A DNA stretch of 64,000 bases from an uncultured Euryhalocaulis sp. (GTDB lineage Bacteria; Pseudomonadota; Alphaproteobacteria; Caulobacterales; Maricaulaceae). The notes beneath the pieces were generated by a model. That model was given only the letters and a program-made list of their open reading frames with translations, did no database searches and was not told where the DNA came from. Both the position numbers and the translations under genes were made by a program. Of the stretch, positions 15,984-23,392 are shown in pieces; positions within the stretch are counted from its first letter, which is position 1; every line of letters begins with the position of its first letter. The DNA lies in NCBI GenBank assembly GCA_913055605.1, contig CAJXKJ010000006.1, positions 27,441-91,440 of the forward strand, written 5' to 3'.

Positions 15984-17540
15984 GTGCGCGGCCCGGCCCG
16001 TATTGGCCATATGCCGCCAGCAGATAGACTGGCGGTCGTGGACGTACGGGACGGGACAGAGGGACGGGAAACGCCCCGCTTTGCAGGACTGCGCATCCGC
16101 AGGCGGGAGGCGTTGGCCTATGGCCTGACGGCGGCGGCGTTCGCCGGCGCGCTGATTCTGAGCCTGCATACCGGGGACGCGGCCTATCTGTTCTTCGCGC
16201 TGGTCGTTCTGGTCGGTTCGGCGACCGGCGGGGCCGGTCCGGCGGTCCTGGCCGCGCTCGCCGGCGCCTCGGCGCTCGCCGCCCTGTCCCGGGACACCGG
16301 CTGGGACATGGTGCATTTCGCCGGCTTCCTGGCGCTGTCGCTTCTCAGCGGCGTGTGCGGCGCGGCGAAATACCGCAACCGGCGCACGATGGAGGGCGCG
16401 TTACGCGACGTACGCGCACACGAGGCGCATCTGCAGTCCATCCTGAAATCGGTGCCCGAGGCCATGATCGTGATCGACGAGAAGGGCCTCGTGCGGTCGT
16501 TCAGCAGCACGGCCGAACGCATGTTCGGGTACGAAGCCGGCGAGGTGGTCGGCAAGAATGTCAGCATGCTGATGCCGCCGCCGGAGCATGAGCGCCACAA
16601 TTCCTATCTGGAGCGATACCGCCGGACCGGGGAGGCCCACATCATCGGCGTGGGGCGGGTCGTCACCGGCCGGCGCAAGGACGGGTCGACCGTGCCGATC
16701 GAACTGGCGGTCGGGGAGATGCGCTCCAACGGCTATCATTTCTTCACCGGCTTCCTGCGCGACCTGACCGAGCGTCAGGAGACCGAGACGCGGCTGCAGG
16801 AGCTGCAGTCGGAGCTGGTGCACATGTCCCGCTTCACCGCGCTGGGCGAGATGAGCTCGGCGCTGGCGCACGAGCTGAACCAGCCGCTGTCGGCGATCGG
16901 CAATTATCTGGGCGGGGCGCGCCTGCGCATGGAGCGCGGCCAGGGCAACGACCCGGCCACGATCGAGGCGCTGGGCAAGGCGGCCGAACAGACCCGCCGC
17001 GCGGGCGAGATCATCCAGCGCATCCGCGACTTCATCGCGCGCCGGGAGATCGAAAAACGCTCCGAAAGCGTGTCCAAACTGGTCAACGAGGCCAGCACCC
17101 TGGCCCTGATCGGGGCCAAGCCGCTGGGCATTCATGTCCGCCAGGATTTGGCCCCGGAGGCCCCGACCGTGTTCGCCAGCGGCGTGCAGATCCAGCAGGT
17201 TCTGGTGAACCTGATCCGCAACGCCATCGAGGCGCTGGAGGAGTCCGATCCCGGCCGGCGGGATCTGATGATCAGCACGCGCCGCGCCGAGCATGACACG
17301 GTCGAGATCAGCGTCGCCGACACCGGGCCGGGGCTGGCGGAAAACGTTCAGGACCGCCTGTTCCAGCCTTTCGTCTCGACCAAGGACGCCGGAATGGGCG
17401 TGGGCCTGTCGATCTGCCGCACGATTGTCGAGGCGCATGGCGGCGCGATCTGGGCCGAAAGGAATGAGGCCGGCGGGACGATTTTCCGCTTTACCCTGCC
17501 GGCTACCGCCGCTGCGGCGAAGGCGGAGACGGCGACATGA
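15984..17540 (+). CDS. fixL: oxygen-sensing histidine kinase FixL
   Basis: Up to 518 residues. Four N-terminal membrane helices (residues ~43-128) are followed by a haem-PAS domain (~150-265) with HIIGVGRVVTGRRKDG; His219 fits the proximal haem ligand and Arg225, six residues on, the conserved oxygen-contacting arginine of FixL. A HisKA domain with phospho-acceptor His296 (ALAHELNQPL) and a HATPase with NAIEAL, DTGPGL and GMGVGLSI boxes complete it. Deoxy-FixL phosphorylates FixJ. The GTG at 15984 has a poor ribosome site; ATG at 16011 or GTG at 16038 are alternatives. It overlaps fixJ by 4 bases. Confidence 0.93.
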   Translation: MRGPARIGHMPPADRLAVVDVRDGTEGRETPRFAGLRIRRREALAYGLTAAAFAGALILSLHTGDAAYLFFALVVLVGSATGGAGPAVLAALAGASALAALSRDTGWDMVHFAGFLALSLLSGVCGAAKYRNRRTMEGALRDVRAHEAHLQSILKSVPEAMIVIDEKGLVRSFSSTAERMFGYEAGEVVGKNVSMLMPPPEHERHNSYLERYRRTGEAHIIGVGRVVTGRRKDGSTVPIELAVGEMRSNGYHFFTGFLRDLTERQETETRLQELQSELVHMSRFTALGEMSSALAHELNQPLSAIGNYLGGARLRMERGQGNDPATIEALGKAAEQTRRAGEIIQRIRDFIARREIEKRSESVSKLVNEASTLALIGAKPLGIHVRQDLAPEAPTVFASGVQIQQVLVNLIRNAIEALEESDPGRRDLMISTRRAEHDTVEISVADTGPGLAENVQDRLFQPFVSTKDAGMGVGLSICRTIVEAHGGAIWAERNEAGGTIFRFTLPATAAAAKAETAT

Positions 17541-18142
17541 CGGACGGCGCCATTGTCTGCGTCATCGATGACGACGAAGCGGTTCGGGATTCGCTGGACT
17601 TCCTGCTGGGCGCCGCCGGCTTCGACGTGCGCCTGCACGCCTCGGCGGAGGATTTCCTGTCCGACATCCCGGCCGAATGCGGGTGCGTCGTGACGGACGT
17701 GCGGATGCCGGGAATGGACGGGGTGACCCTGATCCAGACGCTGAGACAGCGCGGCTGTACGGCGCCGGTCATCGTGATGACCGGTCATGGCGATGTGCCG
17801 CTGGCCGTCGCGGCGATGAAGGCCGGGGCGGCCGATTTCCTGCAGAAGCCGTACAGCGACCAGGCGATCCTGGACACGGTGCGCACGGCGCTCGGCACGG
17901 AGACGGTCAATCTGAGCGACGCGCAGAAAGAGGCGCGCGCGCGTCTGGCCCAGCTTTCGGGGCGGGAGGCGCAGGTTCTGGAGCGGCTGGTGAACGGCGA
18001 CGCCAACAAGGTGATCGCGCAGGACCTGGGCCTCAGCCCCCGGACGGTGGAGGTCTATCGCGCCAACGTCATGACCAAGATGCAGGCCGGCAGCTTCGCC
18101 GAGCTTGTGCGCCTCGCGGTGTATGGCGGGCTGGAGCCCTAG
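17537..18142 (+). CDS. fixJ: response regulator FixJ
   Basis: 201 residues. The receiver domain (1-120) has the acidic pocket VIDDDE (residues 9-14), phospho-acceptor Asp54 in VVTDVRMPGMDG, Thr82 in VIVMTGHGDVP and Lys104 in LQKPYS, all at FixJ positions. A LuxR/GerE helix-turn-helix follows (LSGREAQVLERLVNGDANKVIAQDLGLS and VEVYRANVMTKM). It is phosphorylated by FixL at low oxygen and activates fixK-type promoters. The ATGA overlap with fixL shows co-translation. Confidence 0.95.
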   Translation: MTDGAIVCVIDDDEAVRDSLDFLLGAAGFDVRLHASAEDFLSDIPAECGCVVTDVRMPGMDGVTLIQTLRQRGCTAPVIVMTGHGDVPLAVAAMKAGAADFLQKPYSDQAILDTVRTALGTETVNLSDAQKEARARLAQLSGREAQVLERLVNGDANKVIAQDLGLSPRTVEVYRANVMTKMQAGSFAELVRLAVYGGLEP

Positions 18143-18153
18143 TCGCCCGCCGC

Positions 18154-18167
18154 TTGCGCTGCATCAA
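18154..18167. promoter_or_regulatory. FixK/FNR-like box upstream of degenerate receiver gene
   Basis: TTGCGCTGCATCAA, with a perfect right half-site and TTGCG on the left, as at 14018. It is centred about 55 bp upstream of the ATG at 18216, within the fixJ-receiver intergenic gap. If functional it would place the receiver gene and the ATPase behind it under FixK. Confidence 0.4.
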
Positions 18168-18215
18168 AGTCAGCCACGCCCTGCCCGTTCCAATCTCCGG
18201 TCGGGAGGGGGCCGA

Positions 18216-18641
18216 ATGGACGCGTCAGACACAACGTCCACTGAACCGGATAAGCGATTGATCGTGATCGTTGAATCCGACGAGGCGATAAGGAATTCGA
18301 TGGCGTTTCTTCTGGAGGCTGACGACTACCGGGTGCGGGCCTTCGGCAAGGGAGAGGCGCTGCTTCTGGACCCGCCGCCGTTTTCCGCCGACGCCTTCGT
18401 CATCGGCCATCAGCTCGTCGACATGCCGGGCGCGCGCCTGTTGAAGCAGCTGCGCGACGCCGGCGCCCGGGCCCCCGCCCTGTTCGTCGCCAGCGCGCCC
18501 TCGGCCATGACGCGCCGCGCCGCCGCCGCGCTGGGCGCCGCGATCCTGCAGAAGCCGCTTCTGGGCAACGCGCTGCGCCAGGCCCTGCAGGGATGCCTCG
18601 CCTGCGCGCCGGACAGCGGCGCGGCGGCGCGCCTGCCCTGA
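18216..18641 (+). CDS. degenerate single-domain receiver, possible FixT-like feedback protein
   Basis: 141-residue stand-alone receiver, most like the FixJ receiver (IVIVESDEAIRNSMAFLLEA; Lys in ILQKPLLGNALRQAL). The first acidic site is partly kept (Glu-Ser-Asp), but where FixJ has the phosphorylated Asp54 the sequence reads VIGHQLVDMPG, with no Asp in register before MPG. It therefore probably cannot be phosphorylated normally. The C-terminus carries Cys-Leu-Ala-Cys. In Sinorhizobium and Caulobacter a lone receiver, FixT, inhibits FixL; position and type make this a candidate analogue, which is inference. GGGAGGGG precedes the start. Confidence 0.75.
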   Translation: MDASDTTSTEPDKRLIVIVESDEAIRNSMAFLLEADDYRVRAFGKGEALLLDPPPFSADAFVIGHQLVDMPGARLLKQLRDAGARAPALFVASAPSAMTRRAAAALGAAILQKPLLGNALRQALQGCLACAPDSGAAARLP

Positions 18642-18670
18642 GCCCGCAGCGAGCCGGGGCGAACCGGGCC

Positions 18671-21199
18671 ATGGACCAGACCCAAGCGCGGCCTTCGCCC
18701 GCCCCGCCCGCCCCCGCCGCGCCGAACGAGGGACTGACCGAGGCGGAGGCGGAAGCGCGGCTGAGCGCGGACGGGCCGAACGAATTGCCGTCCCAGGCGC
18801 GGTTCAACTGGACCGAACGGCTGCTCGGCCCGTTCCGGGAGCCGGCCTATCAGCTGCTCGTCGCCGCCGGCGCGGTCTATCTGGCGCTCGGCGACCGGCT
18901 GGAGGGCGCGCTGCTGTTCGCCGCGGCGGTGCTGGCCGTCGGCATCGCCATTGTCCAGGACTACCGGACCGAGCGCACGCTGATCCGGCTGCGCGATCTG
19001 GCCAGCCCGCGCGCGCTGGTCCGCCGCGGCGGCGCGACGCGGCGCATTCCGGCGCGGGAGCTTGTGACCGGCGACATCGTCCTGCTGGAGGACGGCGACC
19101 GCGCCCCGGCGGACGGCGTTTTGCTGGCCGCCACGGGACTGGCCGCCGATGAATCCCTGATGACCGGGGAGTCCGCGCCGGTGGACAAGGCGGCCGCGCC
19201 CGCCCCCGATGCGGAGAGCGAGCCGGACCCGCTGGGCTTCGTGCTCGGCGGTTCGGTGATCGTCCGCGGCGAAGGGGTGATGCGCGTCACCGCGACGGGG
19301 CCGCGCTCCCGGCTCGGCCAGATCGGCGTGGCCATCGCGGGATCGCCGTTCGAACCGCCGCGGCTGACCGTGCATCTGCGCCGGCTGGTGCGGCTGTTCG
19401 CCGTCGCGGCGGTGGGGGCCAGCCTTCTGCTGTTCGCCGGTCAGGGTCTGGCGACCGGGGAATGGATGGGCGCCCTGCTGCTGTCGCTGGCGCTGGCCAT
19501 ATCGCTGGTGCCCGAGGAAATCCCGCTGGTCATCGCCGTGTTCACGGTGATCGGGGCGCTGCGCATCGCGCGCGCGGGCGTACTGGCGCGTCAGGCCGCC
19601 GCGATCGAGACGCTGGGGGAGACCACGGTCCTGTGCCTGGACAAGACCGGCACGCTGACGCGCAACCGTATGGAAGTGTCGGCGGTGTGGACGCCGGCGG
19701 ACGGGCTGGCCCCCGCCGATGGACCGGGCGGCGACGGGGGCGGCGCCCTGCGCGCGGCCGCCGCCGCGTGCTCCCCCAATCCGCGCGACCCGATGGAGCT
19801 GGCGATCCTGCGCGCCGCGCCGCAGGCCGGGGACGGCCAGTGCATCGTCCAGTCCTGGCCGTTCGAGCGCGCGTTGATGGCGATGGCCAATCTCTGCCGC
19901 GCGGATGACGGCGGCGAAACCCTGTTCCTGAAGGGCGCGCCGGAAGCCGTCATCCCCTGGGCCGAAACCGCGCCCGGCCGCCGCGCGGAGGCCGAGCGCG
20001 CCGCCGCGGACATGGCCGCGCGGGGAATGCGCGTGATCGCCGTCGCGGAAGGCCTGCCGCCGCAGGGTTCGCTGCGCGATGCGCCCTTGCGGCTGACCGG
20101 GCTGGTCGGCCTGGCCGATCCGCTGCGCCCCGAAGCGCCGGAGCTGATCGCCCAATGCGCCGCCGCCGGAATCCGGGTGATGATGATGACCGGCGACCAT
20201 CCCGCCACGGCGATGGCGATCGCGCGCGAAGCCGGAATCGCGGACGGCGGCGCGGTCGTGGACGGCCCCGCCCTGGCCGCCATGAACGAAGGGCAACGGA
20301 CCGAGGCCTGCGCCCGGGCGGCGGTCTTCGCGCGCGTCGTGCCGGAGCAGAAGCTGATCATCGTGAACGCCCTGCGGGAGGCCGGGGAGATCGTCGCCAT
20401 GACCGGCGACGGGGTGAACGACGCGCCCGCCCTGAAGGCCGCCCATATCGGCGTGGCGATGGGCGACCGGGGCTCCGACGTGGCGCGCGAGGCCGCGGCG
20501 CTGGTCCTGGTGCACGACGACCTGGCCTCGCTGGTGAAGGCGTTCCGCCTCGGCCGCCGGATTTCCGACAATGTCCGCAAGGCGCTGGCCTATATCTTCT
20601 CCATCCATGTGATGATCGCGGGGACGGCGCTGGCGCCGCTGCTGTTCGGCATGCCGCCGATCCTGCTGCCGCTGCATGTGGTCATCCTGGAATTCGCCAT
20701 CGACCCGGTGTGCGCGATCGTGCTGGAGGCCGACAAGCCGCAGCGCGGCGTAATGCGCCGCCCGCCGCGCCGGCCGGACCAGCCGCTGTTCGGCGTGCGG
20801 GACATCGCGGTCAATCTGACATTGGGACTCGTCGCGCTGGCCGGCGTGCTGGCCGCTTATGTCTGGACCATGCGGACGGGGGACGCCGATACGGCGCGGG
20901 CGACCGCCTTCCTGACCATCATGGCGCTGAACGCCGCGCTGATCCTGGTCACGCGCGCCCAGGGCGGGCGCCTGGGCGCGATCCTGCGCACGCATAATCC
21001 GCTGCTGTGGCCCGCGGTGGTCCTGATCTTTGGGGCGGGCGTATTGGCGACCCATCTGGGACCCGTCGCTGCGGTGCTGGATTTCGCGCCGCCCCGGATC
21101 GCCGTCTCGGCCGCCTGCGCCGCGGCGGCGCTGGCTCTGGCGCTGAGTCTGGAGGCGGCCTCCCGGCTACTGTTCCGGGCGCGCCGGCGCGCGGCGTGA
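18671..21199 (+). CDS. P-type cation-transporting ATPase
   Basis: 842-residue P-type ATPase. An N-terminal cation-ATPase domain (GLTEAEAEARLSADGPNEL) is followed by the actuator with TGES at 165-168, a fourth membrane helix with PEEIP (281-285), the phosphorylation motif DKTGTLT with Asp324, and the hinge MTGDGVNDAPALKAAHIGVAM. Six C-terminal helices follow. The layout is that of P2-type (Ca/Na/H-like) pumps, but PEEIP replaces the PEGLP of calcium pumps, so the ion is uncertain. The ATG at 18671 lies 29 bases after the receiver stop; a start at 18593 would overlap that gene. Related pumps occur in hypoxia clusters with phosphotransacylase/acetate kinase, as here. Confidence 0.9.
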   Translation: MDQTQARPSPAPPAPAAPNEGLTEAEAEARLSADGPNELPSQARFNWTERLLGPFREPAYQLLVAAGAVYLALGDRLEGALLFAAAVLAVGIAIVQDYRTERTLIRLRDLASPRALVRRGGATRRIPARELVTGDIVLLEDGDRAPADGVLLAATGLAADESLMTGESAPVDKAAAPAPDAESEPDPLGFVLGGSVIVRGEGVMRVTATGPRSRLGQIGVAIAGSPFEPPRLTVHLRRLVRLFAVAAVGASLLLFAGQGLATGEWMGALLLSLALAISLVPEEIPLVIAVFTVIGALRIARAGVLARQAAAIETLGETTVLCLDKTGTLTRNRMEVSAVWTPADGLAPADGPGGDGGGALRAAAAACSPNPRDPMELAILRAAPQAGDGQCIVQSWPFERALMAMANLCRADDGGETLFLKGAPEAVIPWAETAPGRRAEAERAAADMAARGMRVIAVAEGLPPQGSLRDAPLRLTGLVGLADPLRPEAPELIAQCAAAGIRVMMMTGDHPATAMAIAREAGIADGGAVVDGPALAAMNEGQRTEACARAAVFARVVPEQKLIIVNALREAGEIVAMTGDGVNDAPALKAAHIGVAMGDRGSDVAREAAALVLVHDDLASLVKAFRLGRRISDNVRKALAYIFSIHVMIAGTALAPLLFGMPPILLPLHVVILEFAIDPVCAIVLEADKPQRGVMRRPPRRPDQPLFGVRDIAVNLTLGLVALAGVLAAYVWTMRTGDADTARATAFLTIMALNAALILVTRAQGGRLGAILRTHNPLLWPAVVLIFGAGVLATHLGPVAAVLDFAPPRIAVSAACAAAALALALSLEAASRLLFRARRRAA

Positions 21200-21209
21200 T
21201 CCTGATCAA
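21196..21209. promoter_or_regulatory. FixK/FNR-like box upstream of ptb-ackA
   Basis: GTGATCCTGATCAA: TGAT-N4-ATCA is a perfect dyad and the outer left base is G rather than T. It is centred about 61 bp upstream of ATG 21264 and overlaps the last codon and stop of the ATPase gene. Confidence 0.5.
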
Positions 21210-21263
21210 AGGCGCGGCGCCGCCGCTGGGGAATTCTGTTTCGCGGACATGCGGGATTGCGCA

Positions 21264-22265
21264 ATGACGGACGAGCACAGACCCCAGGACACCACCGCGC
21301 TGATCGCGGCCGCCGCGCCCGGCGTCGGGGAGCCGCGCAGCTGGGAAAAAGGCCTGCGCCTGGCGGCGCTGGTGGAGCGTGCCCAGACGCGCAACCCTCT
21401 GCGCACCGCGATCGTGCATCCGGTCGACCCGCTGTCGCTGCGCGGCGCGATGGTGGCGGCCGAGGCGCGTCTCATCTCCCCGCTTCTGATCGGCCCGCGC
21501 GGGAAGATCGAGGCGGCGGCCGAAGCCTGCGGAATCAATCTGCGCGGACACGACATTGTCGATGTCCCGCACAGCCACGCCGCCGCCGATTGCGCCGCCG
21601 CGCTGGCGCATGAAGGCCGCGCCGCGGCGGTGATGAAAGGCGCCCTGCACACCGACGAATTGCTGCACGCCCTGTTCTGTCCGGAGTCCGGCCTGCGCAC
21701 CGACCGCCGCGCCAGCCATGTCTTCGTCGTGGATGCGCCGGCCTATCACAAGCTGCTTCTGGTGACGGACGCGGCGGTGAACATCCGCCCCGACCTGCAA
21801 CAGAAGGCCGACATCGTGCAGAACGCGATCGACCTGGCGCGCGCCATCGGGGTAGAGCGGCCAAAGGCCGCCATCCTGTCCGCTGTGGAGACGGTGAACC
21901 CGCGCATGACCGCGACGCTGGACGCCGCAGCCCTGTGCAAGATGGCGGAGCGCGAGCAGATTCGCGGCGGCGTTCTGGATGGTCCGCTGGCCTTCGACAA
22001 CGCCATTTCGGCCGAGGCGGCGCGCGCCAAGGGGCTGGTCTCCGCCGTCGCGGGCGACGCCGACATCCTGGTCGCGCCGGATATCGAGGTCGGCAACATC
22101 CTGGCCAAGCAGATGGACTATCTGGGCGGGGCCATCGCGGCGGGCTTGCTGACCGGCCTGCATGTGCCGGTGATGCTGACCAGCCGCGCCGACGGCGACG
22201 CCGCGCGCATGGCGTCCTGCGCGCTGGCGCATTTTTACGCCGCGCCGCCCGGTCCGCCGGCATGA
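21264..22265 (+). CDS. phosphate acetyl/butyryltransferase
   Basis: 333-residue phosphotransacylase converting acyl-CoA and phosphate to acyl-phosphate and CoA. Family blocks are AIVHPVDPLSLRGAMVAAEARLISPLLIGP, a HTDELLHALF segment, VFVVDAPAYHKLLLVTDAAVNI, and C-terminal GDADILVAPDIEVGNILAKQM. This is the short Ptb/PduL-unrelated type without the long regulatory N-terminus of enterobacterial Pta. It overlaps acetate kinase by 4 bases, giving a two-step acyl-CoA to acid pathway that makes ATP. An in-frame ATG at 21249 is an alternative start; neither has a strong ribosome site. Confidence 0.88.
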   Translation: MTDEHRPQDTTALIAAAAPGVGEPRSWEKGLRLAALVERAQTRNPLRTAIVHPVDPLSLRGAMVAAEARLISPLLIGPRGKIEAAAEACGINLRGHDIVDVPHSHAAADCAAALAHEGRAAAVMKGALHTDELLHALFCPESGLRTDRRASHVFVVDAPAYHKLLLVTDAAVNIRPDLQQKADIVQNAIDLARAIGVERPKAAILSAVETVNPRMTATLDAAALCKMAEREQIRGGVLDGPLAFDNAISAEAARAKGLVSAVAGDADILVAPDIEVGNILAKQMDYLGGAIAAGLLTGLHVPVMLTSRADGDAARMASCALAHFYAAPPGPPA

Positions 22266-23389
22266 CGCGCTTCGCTGCGGCCCTGAATATCGGGTCGTCC
22301 AGCATCAAACTGGCCGTCTATTCCGAAGACCAGCTGGCCGAACGGACCCCGCCCGCGCCCTTCCTGTCCGCGCGCCGGACCGTGAACGGTCCGGCGGCGC
22401 TGGACGCCGCCCTGAACGACGTTCTGCGTCAGGCGAAGGCCCGCCTGCGCGAAGGCGGCGTCGCGGCGGTCGGCCATCGCATTGTTCATGGCGGGCGGGA
22501 TTTCACCGCGCCGGCTGTGCTGACCGACGCTGCGCTGGCCGATCTCACCGCCCTCGCGCCGCTGGCGCCGCTGCACCAGGCGGTCAATCTGGCGGGCGTT
22601 CGCGCCGCCATGGAGGCCTGGCCGGACGCGGCCCAGGTCGGCTGTTTCGACACCGCCTTTCACCGCACCCAGCCGCGCGTGGCGGAGCTGTTCGCCCTGC
22701 CCGCCGCCTATGCGGATGAAGGCGTGATCCGGTACGGCTTTCACGGCCTGTCCTACACCCACATCGCCCGCACGCTGCCCGGGCTTGTGGGAGAGCGGCC
22801 GCGCGGGCGCGTGATCGCGGCGCATCTGGGCGCCGGGGCCAGCATGTGCGCGATGAAGGGCGGAAAAAGCGTCGCCACAACGATGGGCTTCACCGCGCTG
22901 GACGGCCTGCCCATGGCGCACCGCAGCGGCGCGGTCGATCCGGGTCTGGTCCTGCACCTGATCGAGCAGCGCGGCATGACGGCCGCTGAGGTGCGCACCC
23001 TCCTCTATGAGCAATCCGGCCTGCTCGGAATGTCGGGCGTCAGCGACGACATGGAGATGCTGCTCAGGAGCGAAGACCCCGCCGCGCGGCTGGCCATCGA
23101 TCATTATGTCTATCGTGCGGGGCGGGAGATCGGCTCGCTGGCCGCGGCGCTGGGCGGGCTGGATGCGCTGGTCTTCACCGGCGGCGTCGGCGAGAACGCC
23201 CCCGCGATCCGCGCCGCGATCTGTACGGCGGCCGACTGGCTGGGCGTGAAAGCCGACGAGGACGCCAATGCGCGCGGCGGCCCGCAGATCAGCGCGGCGG
23301 ACAGCGCCGTCTCTGTTTGGATGATCCCGGCGAACGAGGAATGGGGGATCGCCTCGGACGCCTGGCGCACATCGGAAGCGGGCGGATAG
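22262..23389 (+). CDS. ackA: acetate kinase
   Basis: 375-residue acetate/propionate kinase. It has ALNIGSSSIKLAVY (phosphate-binding strand), the catalytic region GHRIVHGG, CFDTAFHRTQP, RYGFHGLSYTHIA, HLGAGASMCAMKGGKS, MGFTALDGLPMAHRSGAVDPG and FTGGVGENAPAIR, all diagnostic. It forms ATP from acetyl-phosphate. The start ATG lies within the phosphotransacylase stop (ATGA). It converges on the hybrid kinase gene, with a gap of 3 bases and no visible terminator. Slightly shorter than E. coli AckA (400). Confidence 0.95.
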   Translation: MTRFAAALNIGSSSIKLAVYSEDQLAERTPPAPFLSARRTVNGPAALDAALNDVLRQAKARLREGGVAAVGHRIVHGGRDFTAPAVLTDAALADLTALAPLAPLHQAVNLAGVRAAMEAWPDAAQVGCFDTAFHRTQPRVAELFALPAAYADEGVIRYGFHGLSYTHIARTLPGLVGERPRGRVIAAHLGAGASMCAMKGGKSVATTMGFTALDGLPMAHRSGAVDPGLVLHLIEQRGMTAAEVRTLLYEQSGLLGMSGVSDDMEMLLRSEDPAARLAIDHYVYRAGREIGSLAAALGGLDALVFTGGVGENAPAIRAAICTAADWLGVKADEDANARGGPQISAADSAVSVWMIPANEEWGIASDAWRTSEAGG

Positions 23390-23392
23390 GCC

